64,000 nucleotides of DNA from Cohnella luojiensis. Lineage in GTDB: Bacteria > Bacillota > Bacilli > Paenibacillales > Paenibacillaceae. The position numbers and the translations under genes are program-made. Below, in pieces: positions 36,087 to 44,329 of the stretch (positions are counted from its first letter, which is position 1; every line of letters starts with the position of its first letter). The notes below the pieces were generated by a model, which saw nothing but the letters and a program-made list of their open reading frames with translations, was not told the origin of the DNA and searched no databases. Location: assembly GCF_004564235.1 (NCBI RefSeq), contig NZ_SOMN01000002.1, forward strand, positions 248,001-312,000, written 5' to 3'.

Positions 36087-36391
36087 AACGTTAGCGTCCA
36101 TGTGTCCCCGTTTGACAACGGATCTTGCAAAGCAAATTTTTCCTTTAAATCGTCAACTAATCCTTCCAGATTCCCTTTCACAATACGACATTCAATAGTT
36201 CCATAGTGAATGTGCTGTTGAGATTCGATGTTAAAAGCCGAGCCGGTAGTCAAGGTATAACCGCGTGGATCAACTTTTATGATCTCGTAGTTAATATTTG
36301 CAAGCAAATGATTCGCGACTGCCGAAGTCATAGCTTCCAGAGTAGTAACCATGCAAGTGTTTTCATCGATTCGCTTAATAGCGATTTCCAT
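36083..36391 (-). CDS. Opposite-strand hypothetical protein, 102 aa
   Basis: CTAGGAGG lies six bases before the ATG at 36391 and a consensus-like promoter lies just upstream, so it is probably expressed from the prophage independently of the lytic operon. The sequence (MEIAIKRIDENTCMVTT... DDLKEKFALQDPL) has alternating strand and helix character but no known motif. Its stop overlaps the polymerase stop by four bases. Its orientation and lower GC suggest a lysogenic moron. Confidence 0.75.
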   Translation of the reverse strand: MEIAIKRIDENTCMVTTLEAMTSAVANHLLANINYEIIKVDPRGYTLTTGSAFNIESQQHIHYGTIECRIVKGNLEGLVDDLKEKFALQDPLSNGDTWTLTF

Positions 36392-36419
36392 AGTAATCCT
36401 CCTAGTAGAAAGTGACTCT

Positions 36420-36448
36420 ATTATATGATTTCAGGCAAATATTAACAA
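36420..36448 (-). promoter_or_regulatory. Promoter of the opposite-strand 102-aa gene
   Basis: Read on the minus strand: TTGTTA (36448-36443), 17 bases, TATAAT (36425-36420). It lies in the short spacer before the methyltransferase start. Confidence 0.75.
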
Positions 36449-36466
36449 CCATACAAAGGTGATTAT

Positions 36467-37879
36467 ATGAACCAACTTGATCTATTTGCTGGTATCGGTG
36501 GGATCAGTTTAGCGGCGGAGTGGGCGGGCATCGAAACCGTTGCCTTCTGCGAGAAGGAGCCGTTCGCTCAAGATATTCTCCGCCGCCGTTTCCCCGGTCG
36601 CCCAATATACGATGACGTTTATAACTTAACGCGGGAGGTGCTCGAACATGACGGAGTTATTAGTAGCGAGAGAGGCATCGACATCGTGGCAGGTGGCTTC
36701 CCCTGTCAACCTTTCAGCAATGCGGGCAAGCGGACAGGTACGGATGACGACCGCTATCTCTGGCCGGAAATGTGCAGAATCGTTGGAGAGGTTAGACCCA
36801 CTTGGGTATTTGCTGAAAATGTTGATGGACTCGTCAGTATGGCTCAGTCCAGTTGGGACAGTGTCTTGGAAGACGAAACAACAATTTGCGAAGAAGCGGA
36901 AATGGTCATCGAAACAATCCGGAAAGACCTTGAAGCAATCGGGTATCGATCCATCCCAATTGTTATACCAGCTTGCGGTGTCGGTGCCTCGCACAGGCGG
37001 TACCGGATCCTCATTGTGGGCAACACCGAACACACTGGACAACATGGGGCAACGTTCGGACGAGGCACTGATAAGGCAGGCGACTACGACCCGAAAAGGC
37101 AGAACGAAGCCAGCCAATCTTCGGGAGCAAGTGGATCAGAGGACGATGAGGATGTGGCCGTCTCCTCAGACGAGGGATTATCGCAGTGGGGATGTTCCGG
37201 GATCACCGAGAGCTGTTCGGAAACAGGAACAGGGGTGGAGTCCGAATCTGAACGATGCTGTTCTTTGGCCGACACCGAGAGCGAACGATGCAGAGAAGCG
37301 TGGGAACATCGCGAACGATCCGAGGAACGGTCTTCCAGCGGCGGTTTTATGGCCGACACCGACAGCATCAGAGATCACGGCTCGAGAGAATATCAAGGTA
37401 ACAGTAACGGGACGCAGAAAGACGAAAAGCGGCGGGAGTCACAGCATAGACCTGCCTACGAGTGTAAAGATGTGGCCGACACCTCAAGCGGGGGACGATC
37501 GGGATCGAGGCAATTTATCCAATCCAGCGATTCAGCGAAGGGTCGAGAACGGAAAACAGGTAAATCTATCGATGTGCGTTTCCGAGAAGAGCGGGCAGCT
37601 CAATCCGGAATGGGTGGAAGCCCTTATGAACTTTCCGATTGGTTGGACGGATGGGGAATGAATCCGCTGGATTCCCTCATTAACTTTATTGCCTCTTACC
37701 CGCAGCCAGCTTTAATGGGGCAAGAGCAATTCGAGTGGGAGCCGCCACGGGTGGCGACGGGGGTGAAGAACAGGGCAGGGCGCTTGAAGGCATTGGGTAA
37801 TGCGGTTGATCCGCTTCAGGCGCTTCCGGTTTTATACGGGATCAAGGTTTTGAATATGTGCCTTGGAAGAGTCAAATAG
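36467..37879 (+). CDS. dcm: C5-cytosine DNA methyltransferase
   Basis: 470 residues. Motif I is LDLFAGIGGISLAAEWAG, and motif IV is GGFPCQPFSNAGKRTG with catalytic Cys80. The ENV motif is in WVFAENVDGL, motif VIII in HRRYRILIV, and motif X in GRLKALGNAVDPLQALPV. Between them lies an unusually hydrophilic Ser/Glu/Arg-rich stretch (about residues 190-385) with repeats such as LADTESERCREAW and VADTSSGGRSG. A second long frame overlaps this part. The enzyme probably protects phage DNA from host restriction. AAAGGTG precedes the ATG. Confidence 0.93.
   Translation: MNQLDLFAGIGGISLAAEWAGIETVAFCEKEPFAQDILRRRFPGRPIYDDVYNLTREVLEHDGVISSERGIDIVAGGFPCQPFSNAGKRTGTDDDRYLWPEMCRIVGEVRPTWVFAENVDGLVSMAQSSWDSVLEDETTICEEAEMVIETIRKDLEAIGYRSIPIVIPACGVGASHRRYRILIVGNTEHTGQHGATFGRGTDKAGDYDPKRQNEASQSSGASGSEDDEDVAVSSDEGLSQWGCSGITESCSETGTGVESESERCCSLADTESERCREAWEHRERSEERSSSGGFMADTDSIRDHGSREYQGNSNGTQKDEKRRESQHRPAYECKDVADTSSGGRSGSRQFIQSSDSAKGRERKTGKSIDVRFREERAAQSGMGGSPYELSDWLDGWGMNPLDSLINFIASYPQPALMGQEQFEWEPPRVATGVKNRAGRLKALGNAVDPLQALPVLYGIKVLNMCLGRVK
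36648..37661 (+). CDS. Nested +1-frame ORF inside the methyltransferase gene, 337 aa, WPTP repeats
   Basis: It lies entirely inside the methyltransferase gene in the +1 frame. Its ATG has GGGAGGTG seven bases upstream, an excellent ribosome-binding site. Five spaced motifs occur: LWATPN, MWPSPQ, LWPTPR, LWPTPT and MWPTPQ. The end reads LNPEWVEALMNFPIGWTDGE. I recall similar WPTP/NPEWVE segments in proteins filed as phage cytosine methyltransferases, unchecked here. Either both frames are coded or one is an artefact of the other; the site, the repeats and the 1-kb openness favour real translation. Function unknown. Confidence 0.5.
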   Translation: MTELLVAREASTSWQVASPVNLSAMRASGQVRMTTAISGRKCAESLERLDPLGYLLKMLMDSSVWLSPVGTVSWKTKQQFAKKRKWSSKQSGKTLKQSGIDPSQLLYQLAVSVPRTGGTGSSLWATPNTLDNMGQRSDEALIRQATTTRKGRTKPANLREQVDQRTMRMWPSPQTRDYRSGDVPGSPRAVRKQEQGWSPNLNDAVLWPTPRANDAEKRGNIANDPRNGLPAAVLWPTPTASEITARENIKVTVTGRRKTKSGGSHSIDLPTSVKMWPTPQAGDDRDRGNLSNPAIQRRVENGKQVNLSMCVSEKSGQLNPEWVEALMNFPIGWTDGE

Positions 37880-37893
37880 CATAACTGATGTGA

Positions 37894-38598
37894 TTACTTC
37901 TTCGTTCTATATTGCATCATTGCATCTCTATTTTGGGAAAGGAAGTAACCAACGGCGTCGTCGGCAAAGGCAATAAAGTTGTTCATGAGATCGGATAGGA
38001 CACGAAGTTTGGAATTGAACTCGTCATCATTCGGTTCTGCACCAAAAATCAGGTGAAATAAAATTTCGTCAGCGAAGTAGTAACTTACGTCAGTTCGTCG
38101 GTTACCATCTGCCAGAAAAGAAGTCCTGAGATCACCAAGAACAGATAAATCATGGATAAGCTCCTGCTCAAACTTTTTCTTCGGTTTCCCTTTTTCCCCA
38201 TCGTAGTAATGAAAAGAATTATTTCTGATTGGCATGAGTGAGCCTTTAACAAGGGAATCCGGATTATTAAATTCATCATTCAGATCCATAATCATCTTGT
38301 AAGTTTCTTGATTTTCAAGACTAAGTCGGCTTACGAATGCTTTAACTTGTTTATCGTTTCGGAATAGATAGAGTAGCATGATTGCTTCCCTAAGATGAGA
38401 AGTGCCCAACCGAAAAAGATAGAAGTTTTCTCCGAGAGGCGCATTTCGCTCGAGGGAGCCAATCAAGCTTCTGGTCACATACAGGAGGTCGTTCCTAGCA
38501 TTTGCAAGCTTGATTATCCAACGAGATAAAGACTCCTCAGGCTTGAAGACGTTTTTCATTAGAAACTTCCATTCATAGTGGGTGCCCAAGTAATTCAC
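37894..38598 (-). CDS. Opposite-strand hypothetical protein, about 230 aa (possible defence moron)
   Basis: The frame opens with a GTG at 38598, but CAGGAG better fits a TTG at 38589. The product is helical, with conserved-looking blocks: SLSRWIIKLANARNDLLYVTRSL, YLFRLGTSHLREAIMLLYLF, SLMPIRNNSFHYYDGEKG and FADEILFHLIFG. RNNSFHYY resembles the RN-x4-H motif of HEPN-like ribonucleases, but I cannot prove this. It lies antisense within the early module and is AT-richer than its neighbours, typical of a superinfection or defence cargo gene. Confidence 0.7.
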   Translation of the reverse strand: MNYLGTHYEWKFLMKNVFKPEESLSRWIIKLANARNDLLYVTRSLIGSLERNAPLGENFYLFRLGTSHLREAIMLLYLFRNDKQVKAFVSRLSLENQETYKMIMDLNDEFNNPDSLVKGSLMPIRNNSFHYYDGEKGKPKKKFEQELIHDLSVLGDLRTSFLADGNRRTDVSYYFADEILFHLIFGAEPNDDEFNSKLRVLSDLMNNFIAFADDAVGYFLSQNRDAMMQYRTKK

Positions 38599-38660
38599 TC
38601 CTGTTCGATTCGCGGATAACTAAATAGTTGGATGGGTTATCAATGGACACCTAATAATGG

Positions 38661-38684
38661 AAAAACCCTTCAAATATGAAGGGT
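38661..38684 (-). terminator. Terminator of the 36-aa membrane peptide gene
   Basis: On the minus strand ACCCTTCA-TATT-TGAAGGGT is followed by five T. The stem overlaps the stop codon of the small gene. Confidence 0.8.
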
Positions 38685-38780
38685 CACACCAATCGCGGTG
38701 CTAATCAGTCCAATGGTCGCGAGTAGCACCCGCGGAGTGATGTTGAGCTCAAACGTATCTTTCGACATTTTGATATTCAT
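38670..38780 (-). CDS. Small one-helix membrane protein, 36 aa
   Basis: An ATG at 38780 with GGAGCGTAGGA upstream encodes MNIKMSKDTFELNITPRV followed by a hydrophobic helix (LLATIGLISTAIGVTLHI). A terminator sits on its stop. The tight gene-plus-terminator arrangement supports a genuine small gene. It could be a toxin or an immunity peptide, which is speculation. No family is recognised. Confidence 0.6.
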   Translation of the reverse strand: MNIKMSKDTFELNITPRVLLATIGLISTAIGVTLHI

Positions 38781-38840
38781 TTCCTACGCTCCTTCACATG
38801 GTATTTCCAACAAAGACGGTTTGACCCTCGCAGTAATGCT

Positions 38841-38981
38841 ATGAAAAATCTCTGCGAAGACCGACCTTGTTGCCCAAACAACGAAAATAATTGGTTGGGT
38901 ATGTATGGGGAGCCTGTTAAAGAGTCTACCAATATTTTGAATTTTAGTGAATACGGAACATTTGTTTGCGTAGGGAGGTGA
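38841..38981 (+). CDS. Possible Cys-containing small ORF before the primase gene, 46 aa
   Basis: The ATG at 38841 opens a 46-residue frame (MKNLCEDRPCCPNNENNWLG and on) that ends inside the ribosome-binding site of the VapE gene. The overlap suggests translational coupling, but no Shine-Dalgarno sequence precedes the ATG. The frame stays open upstream, antisense to the small membrane-peptide gene. Weak call. Confidence 0.3.
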   Translation: MKNLCEDRPCCPNNENNWLGMYGEPVKESTNILNFSEYGTFVCVGR

Positions 38982-38988
38982 CTCATTT

Positions 38989-41352
38989 TTGCTCGAGACC
39001 ATAGAATTAGACATCAGCTTTGGAAAGCATAGAGCCGACACGAACTGGAAGCCTGAGTACCTAACTTGGGATGAGTTCGTGGACAAGCTCCGGAAGGTCC
39101 GGCGTACGACCGAGACAATGGCGCAGTACGATAAGATGCAAAAGCCTGCCAGAGACAAAATTAAAGACGGACCTTCTTTCGTAGGCGGACTTATTCGGGG
39201 AGGCCGGCGTAAGAAAGAGAACGTCGATACCCGCAGCTTAATTACGCTAGACGTGGATCATGCAGATGATGATTTCTCATTCATCTGTGAGCTAGTGCTG
39301 GGTGGTACTGCTTACGCATTCTATTCCACGCACAGCCATCGACCGGAGAAGCCAAAGTACCGACTGATCGTACCAGTGAACCGTGCAATGACTCCGGACG
39401 AATATACAGCGGTCAGTAGGAAGCTGGCGGAGCAGATTGGTATGGCATACATGTGTAAAACGACGTTCCATGTCCATCGGCTCATGTACATGCCAAGCTG
39501 CTCGAAGGATGCAGAGCCGGTTCTGGAAGTCGCCGAGGGCGGTGCGCTCTCCGTCGATAGCGTGCTTGACCAGTACGATGATTGGCAGGACGTTATGGCT
39601 TGGCCGAGGCATGCTGACGATAAGGCGGGACCGCAGCTCGGCGGGAAGAAGGCGCAAGACCCGCGGGAGAAGATCGGCACAATCGGGCTATTCTGCCGGG
39701 CGTACACGATCGAAGAAGGGATCGACGAATTCCTATCGGACGTCTATGTCCCGGGGTCGATGCCGAATCGATACACCTATGCTGCGGGAACGAGCGGTAA
39801 CGGGCTCGAGATATATCCTGATCAAGATCTCGCGTTCTCCCATCAGGATTCAGATCCCGTTGCTGATGGCCGGACTTATAACCTGTTCGATCTGGTCCGC
39901 ATTCATAAGTTCGCGCACCTGGACGACCGGGCCAAGGAGTTTACGCCGGATGCCAAGAAGCCGAGTCACATGGCAATGGAACACTTCGCCGCCAGTCAGC
40001 CTGGCGTTAAGCGGCTGAAGATGTCCGAGATACAGGACTCCTTCGGGGATATGGACGTGGGCGATGAACCCGCTGAGCCTGATCCGGAGGACGAGAACTG
40101 GCAGGACAAGCTCGATATGCATCACAAGACTGGGCTTCCGCTTGCAACGTCGGGGAATGTGGAGCTCATCCTATCCCACGACGTATGGCGGAACGTGCTC
40201 GCGTATGATGCCTTCGGTAATTCGGAGGTTGTACGGAAACCGCTGCCTTGGCGGGATCGGGAGAGACCGAATCGGGGATACGAGCCATGGCTAGGCGCGG
40301 ATGACAAGCGTCTGCAGCATTGGTTCTCCAAGGTCTACGGGATCCGCGGACAAGCTACGATTCAGAACGCGTTTACGGAAGTTGTTCATGCAAATAAGTT
40401 CCATCCGATCAAGTCATACATCGAGTCGCATAAGTGGAACGGCGTGCAGCGCATCGATTCGGTTTTCATTGATTACTTAGGTGCGGATGATACGCATTAC
40501 GTTCGCCAGGTAACCCGTAAGATGTTCCTTGCTGCTGTCGCTAGACTCTATCAGCCGGGTTGCAAGTTTGACGAGATGCTAGTTCTGGTGGGGCCGCAGG
40601 GCGCGGGTAAGAGTAGCTTACTTGCGAAGCTTGGCCGTGAGTGGTTCTCGGACTCCTTGCGGACGTTTGAGAACAAGGAAGCCGGCGAACATTTGCAGTC
40701 GGGTTGGATATTCGAAATCGGTGAGCTGTCGGCGCTTAAAAAGTCCGAGGTCGATGAGGTAAAGGCGTTTCTATCGAAGACTGAGGACCGTTACCGGGTT
40801 GCCTATGATCGCCAGGTATCAGAGTTCCCCCGCAAGTGCGTGTTCTTCGGCACGACCAATACACGGGACTTTCTGAGGGACGAGACGGGGAACCGCCGCT
40901 TTTGGCCCGTAGACATTGACCCGGCAAAGGCGCGTTTAAGTCACTGGGACCATTTAACGGACGACGTGGTGGGGCAAATCTGGGCGGAGGCGCTTCACCT
41001 ATACAAGGCGGGGGAAACCTTGGAACTGGATCGGGAATCTGCCGAAACGGCGAAGCTGCATCAAGCTTCACATCTGGAGATTGACCCACGTGAGGGACAC
41101 ATACAAGAGTGGCTAGAAAAGCCAATCGAAGATGATTTCGGCGGCGAGCCCTATTACCATAAACGCGTTTGTGCCGCGAAGATATGGGTCGAGTGCTTGG
41201 GAGGCAGAATCGGCATGATGCAGAAATGGGATGCACGTTCCTTGTGCGATATCATGAGGCGCATGCCGGGGTGGAAGGAGTTGTCGGGTCGCGTCCGCGT
41301 ACCAGAATACGGGCAACAAACAGCGTTTGATAGGGTGAGCATTAAAAAATGA
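38989..41352 (+). CDS. VapE-type primase-helicase
   Basis: 787 residues from a TTG at 38989 with AGGGAGGTGA upstream. The N-terminal part holds a PrimPol-like pattern: LITLDVDHADDD (DxD), AFYSTHSH and KYRLIVPV. The C-terminal VapE ATPase has Walker A VGPQGAGKSSLL (about residue 535), IFEIGELSALKKSEVDEVKAFLS and the arginine-finger region GTTNTRDFLRDETGNRRFWPV. It should prime and unwind phage DNA for the family A polymerase. Confidence 0.9.
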   Translation: MLETIELDISFGKHRADTNWKPEYLTWDEFVDKLRKVRRTTETMAQYDKMQKPARDKIKDGPSFVGGLIRGGRRKKENVDTRSLITLDVDHADDDFSFICELVLGGTAYAFYSTHSHRPEKPKYRLIVPVNRAMTPDEYTAVSRKLAEQIGMAYMCKTTFHVHRLMYMPSCSKDAEPVLEVAEGGALSVDSVLDQYDDWQDVMAWPRHADDKAGPQLGGKKAQDPREKIGTIGLFCRAYTIEEGIDEFLSDVYVPGSMPNRYTYAAGTSGNGLEIYPDQDLAFSHQDSDPVADGRTYNLFDLVRIHKFAHLDDRAKEFTPDAKKPSHMAMEHFAASQPGVKRLKMSEIQDSFGDMDVGDEPAEPDPEDENWQDKLDMHHKTGLPLATSGNVELILSHDVWRNVLAYDAFGNSEVVRKPLPWRDRERPNRGYEPWLGADDKRLQHWFSKVYGIRGQATIQNAFTEVVHANKFHPIKSYIESHKWNGVQRIDSVFIDYLGADDTHYVRQVTRKMFLAAVARLYQPGCKFDEMLVLVGPQGAGKSSLLAKLGREWFSDSLRTFENKEAGEHLQSGWIFEIGELSALKKSEVDEVKAFLSKTEDRYRVAYDRQVSEFPRKCVFFGTTNTRDFLRDETGNRRFWPVDIDPAKARLSHWDHLTDDVVGQIWAEALHLYKAGETLELDRESAETAKLHQASHLEIDPREGHIQEWLEKPIEDDFGGEPYYHKRVCAAKIWVECLGGRIGMMQKWDARSLCDIMRRMPGWKELSGRVRVPEYGQQTAFDRVSIKK

Positions 41353-41603
41353 ATGATGCATCTGATGCATCACCTATTGAATCATCGTGATGCTATAAGG
41401 ATGCATTAAAAAGTCTCTTATAGCATCATGATAAACCCAAGAAGGACAAGGGTTCAGCGGTTGCTGATACAGATGATACATTAAGTTTCTTCTATATAAG
41501 ATATTAATAAATAACCACGTATAGGGGATATGGAATACAGGTTAAACGCATACACCTCTATACGCGTGTATAAGAATCACATCATCAGGGATCGGGTGAC
41601 AAC
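41353..41603 (+). other. Repeat-rich, AT-rich intergenic region; candidate replication origin
   Basis: This 250-base gene-free stretch follows the primase-helicase gene. It contains two GATGCATC palindromes nine bases apart (41355 and 41364). A 12-bp inverted repeat TGATGCTATAAG / CTTATAGCATCA (41388-41399, 41417-41428) follows, with a further GATGCA in its loop. After that come AT-rich sequence near 41485-41515 and GTATA-type repeats near 41520-41575. No T-run follows the hairpin, so it is not an ordinary terminator. Confidence 0.45.
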
Positions 41604-41885
41604 ATGAGAGAGTCAGCACTGGAACGACGACTGGTACGAGAGGTGAGAGCTATCGGAGGGGATGCGCCCAAGTGGGTATCCCCCGGCAACAATGGTGTAC
41701 CTGACAGAATCGTCATCCTACCGAACGGCCGGACGATATACGTCGAGATGAAAGCCCCGGGCAAACCCTTAGCGCCTCTACAAGCGAAATGGGCGAGGAA
41801 GCTTCTTGGAATGGGGCACAAACATTACAAGATAGATTCGCATGAGGACATCGATCGGTTTATTGCCGAAGTGGTAAGCGGATGA
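41604..41885 (+). CDS. VRR-NUC domain nuclease
   Basis: 93 residues, a stand-alone VRR-NUC. It has the E in ESALERRLVREV, the D in GVPDRIVILPNGRTIYVEMKAP with the catalytic E-x-K, and the Q in PLQAKWARKL. These small nucleases cut structured DNA and, in phages, sit beside SNF2 helicases as here. The ATGA overlap with the next gene shows coupling. Confidence 0.92.
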   Translation: MRESALERRLVREVRAIGGDAPKWVSPGNNGVPDRIVILPNGRTIYVEMKAPGKPLAPLQAKWARKLLGMGHKHYKIDSHEDIDRFIAEVVSG

Positions 41886-43261
41886 AGTACAAACCGCATC
41901 AGTACCAGGAATACGCGACGGCGCGGATCATGGATACGCCGTTTATCGCTTTGCTGCTTGAGATGGGATTGGGAAAAACTGTAAGTACCTTGACAGCGAT
42001 CGACATGCTTCTGAATGACTTTTTCGATGCAAGTCGAGTACTGGTCATCGCGCCGCTTCGGGTGGCAGACGACACTTGGGCCCGCGAAGTGGAGAAGTGG
42101 GACCACTTGAAGCATCTGCGGATCTCGAAGGTACTAGGTAGTGTTACCGTTAGGCGTAAAGCATTGAAAGCCGAAGCCGATGTCTGGGTGATTAACCGGG
42201 AGAACGTGGAATGGCTTGTCACGGAGTATGGCAGTAAATGGCCTTTCGATATGGTCGTCATCGACGAGTCTAGTAGCTTTAAGAATCCGCAGTCTAAACG
42301 GTTTAAGGCGTTGCGTCGGGTCCGTCCGATGATTAAGCGTATCGTCGAGTTAACCGGGACGCCGGCACCAAATGGTTTAGAGGATTTATGGGCGCCGACC
42401 TATTTGTTAGACCAGGGGGAGCGGCTAGGCAAGACGATCACGGGTTACCGAGACCGATACTTTACCCCCGGAGCCCGTAGCGGCCACGTCGTCTATGACT
42501 GGAAGCAGAAGAAGGAAGCCGAGGAACGCATTTACGAGGCGATCGCGGATATCGCCGTGAGCATGAAGGCGAAGGATTGGTTGGAGCTCCCGGAGCGAAT
42601 CGACGTACCAGTGCCGGTTAAGTTATCGGACGAGGCACAGGCGTTATACAAGAAGCTTGAACGTGATCTACTTCTGCCTTATCAAGACGCGGACGTCGTA
42701 GCGAACACCGCGGCCGTCCTGTCGAACAAGCTTCTGCAGATGGCCTCCGGCGCCGTCTACGACGAGGAACGAGGAATTAAGCTAATCCATGACGCCAAGC
42801 TGGACAAGCTGGAGGACATAATCGAGGCAGCGCAGGGTAAGCCGGTCATGGTGTTTTACAACTTCAAGCATTCGCTTTCCCGAATCCAAGAGCGATTCCC
42901 GCAAGCGCAGATTCTACGGAAAGGTAAAGACGGCAATGAGGATATACGGGCTTGGAACAACGATGAAACCCCACTTTTACTTTTGCATCCGAAGTCAGCC
43001 GGTCACGGTCTGAACCTTCAGGAGTCCAGCTGTCAGACCGTTGTCTGGTATGACCAGATATGGAGCCTTGAAGAGGATCAGCAAGCAAATGCGAGGGTTC
43101 ATCGCCAAGGGCAGACAAGAAGGATCGTCGTCATGCGCCTTGTAGCCGAAGGAACGATGGACGAACAAGCCATCGACGCGTTGGAGCGCAAGGCAACCGG
43201 ACAAGAAGCATTAATGCAAGCAGTAAAAGCGAGGATTAGCAAAATACAACAAGAGGGGTAA
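41882..43261 (+). CDS. SNF2-type DEAD/DEAH helicase
   Basis: 459 residues. Walker A is EMGLGKTVSTL (residues 27-33 onward), motif II is VVIDESSSFKN, motif III is ELTGTPAPNGLEDLW, and the C-terminal helicase lobe ends in ARVHRQGQTRRIVVMRLVAEGTMDE. It is the short phage version of the SNF2 family, probably a DNA translocase acting with the VRR-NUC nuclease. Confidence 0.93.
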   Translation: MKYKPHQYQEYATARIMDTPFIALLLEMGLGKTVSTLTAIDMLLNDFFDASRVLVIAPLRVADDTWAREVEKWDHLKHLRISKVLGSVTVRRKALKAEADVWVINRENVEWLVTEYGSKWPFDMVVIDESSSFKNPQSKRFKALRRVRPMIKRIVELTGTPAPNGLEDLWAPTYLLDQGERLGKTITGYRDRYFTPGARSGHVVYDWKQKKEAEERIYEAIADIAVSMKAKDWLELPERIDVPVPVKLSDEAQALYKKLERDLLLPYQDADVVANTAAVLSNKLLQMASGAVYDEERGIKLIHDAKLDKLEDIIEAAQGKPVMVFYNFKHSLSRIQERFPQAQILRKGKDGNEDIRAWNNDETPLLLLHPKSAGHGLNLQESSCQTVVWYDQIWSLEEDQQANARVHRQGQTRRIVVMRLVAEGTMDEQAIDALERKATGQEALMQAVKARISKIQQEG

Positions 43262-43266
43262 ACACC

Positions 43267-43491
43267 ATGAGCGACAATGTAAATCATCCAGAGCATTACA
43301 CGGCCGGGAAAATCGAATGCATCGACGCGATTGAGGCGGCTACCGAAGGACTTGACGGCTTCGAGGGGATGTTGACGGGTAACACGTTAAAGTACCTCTG
43401 GCGTTGGAAGAAGAAAAACGGCGTTGAGGACCTGAGAAAAGCCCGTTGGTACTTGGACAAGCTGATTGAGAAAGCGGGTGATCCGGAATGA
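43267..43491 (+). CDS. DUF3310 protein
   Basis: 74 residues matching the whole DUF3310 family: VNHPEHYTAGKIECIDAIEA, then GNTLKYLWRWKKKNGVEDLRKARWYLDKLI. The family is common in phage nucleotide-metabolism and replication regions; related sequences act with thymidylate enzymes, but no function is settled. Coupled to the next gene by ATGA. Confidence 0.9.
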   Translation: MSDNVNHPEHYTAGKIECIDAIEAATEGLDGFEGMLTGNTLKYLWRWKKKNGVEDLRKARWYLDKLIEKAGDPE

Positions 43492-43862
43492 GCTATCCGA
43501 TACCGAACCGTAAGCCTGAACCCAGTTATCATTCCGGACTTATCATCTACCAGTTGACGGACGTCGAGCGAGCTTATCTTGATGGCGGAGAACTGCATCG
43601 CATCCCAACAGCGGATCAAAGAGGATTAAAACCAGAGCCGCCAATGCCGTTAGGTACAAAGCTAGAGGCCATCAAGTACGATTCGATGCTTCGGCGATCG
43701 TACACAGGTAAATACAAACACGTCACCAAGGAACTCCTTCAACGGGAGTTAGCTTCCGGAAAGTTGCTTAATGATATCGCAGAGGAACAAGGCGTACCCC
43801 GCGGCATGATGGATTACCTGTTAAAGATTAATGGACTGGCTTCGAGAGGTGATGGCGGATGA
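43488..43862 (+). CDS. Hypothetical phage protein, 124 aa
   Basis: ATGA overlaps with both neighbours show it belongs to the early operon. The C-terminal half (HVTKELLQRELASGKLLNDIAEEQGVPRGMMDYLLKI) looks like a helix-turn-helix. The N-terminal half is Pro-rich and unstructured. It may act with the sigma-like protein encoded next. No named family is recognised. Confidence 0.7.
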   Translation: MSYPIPNRKPEPSYHSGLIIYQLTDVERAYLDGGELHRIPTADQRGLKPEPPMPLGTKLEAIKYDSMLRRSYTGKYKHVTKELLQRELASGKLLNDIAEEQGVPRGMMDYLLKINGLASRGDGG

Positions 43863-44329
43863 CATGGGTCAAGGAGCGGAAACGCGAATACGCAGCAGGC
43901 AAACGACAACTAGAGCAATACCGCGATAAGCTTTTGACCGTAGATCCCGAGGAAGTAGCAGAAGAACTAACGATCGTCGAGGGCATGATCGCCGACATGA
44001 ATTATTCCCTGGAGTGGATGCGGACAGGCAGGCAACCGAACACGCGCCGCGGTGTTGATATCAAAGATGCCTATAAGCGATCGATCCTGATGGATATGGA
44101 CCTGATGCCGACACCTGAGCCAGAGGAAGAGATTACGATTACGATAACTCAGAAGCAAGCAGCCGTTAGAATCCTGATGAAACTTTCGCCTCGAGAACTG
44201 GAATGCTATCTGCTTAACATGTCGAATGGATTAAGCGAAAGAGCGATTGCGAAAGAATTAAAGTTATCGAGGACGACAGTACAGAAAAACATTCAAAGGG
44301 CGAAATCCAAAGTCCTGCAAGAGGTTTGA
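43859..44329 (+). CDS. Sigma-like late transcription regulator (ArpU/RinA-type)
   Basis: 156 residues. A helical N-terminus is followed by a sigma-70 region 4-like domain: LMKLSPRELECYLLNMSNGLSERAIAKELKLSRTTVQKNIQRAKSKV. Such proteins sit at the end of the early module and switch on packaging and structural genes. Its target is presumably the gene-free region just downstream. Confidence 0.82.
   Translation: MTWVKERKREYAAGKRQLEQYRDKLLTVDPEEVAEELTIVEGMIADMNYSLEWMRTGRQPNTRRGVDIKDAYKRSILMDMDLMPTPEPEEEITITITQKQAAVRILMKLSPRELECYLLNMSNGLSERAIAKELKLSRTTVQKNIQRAKSKVLQEV

Noticed and set aside
41388-41428. Intrinsic terminator after the primase-helicase gene
   Set aside because: The stem is good but the loop is 17 bases and no T-run follows; an origin or protein-binding role fits better.
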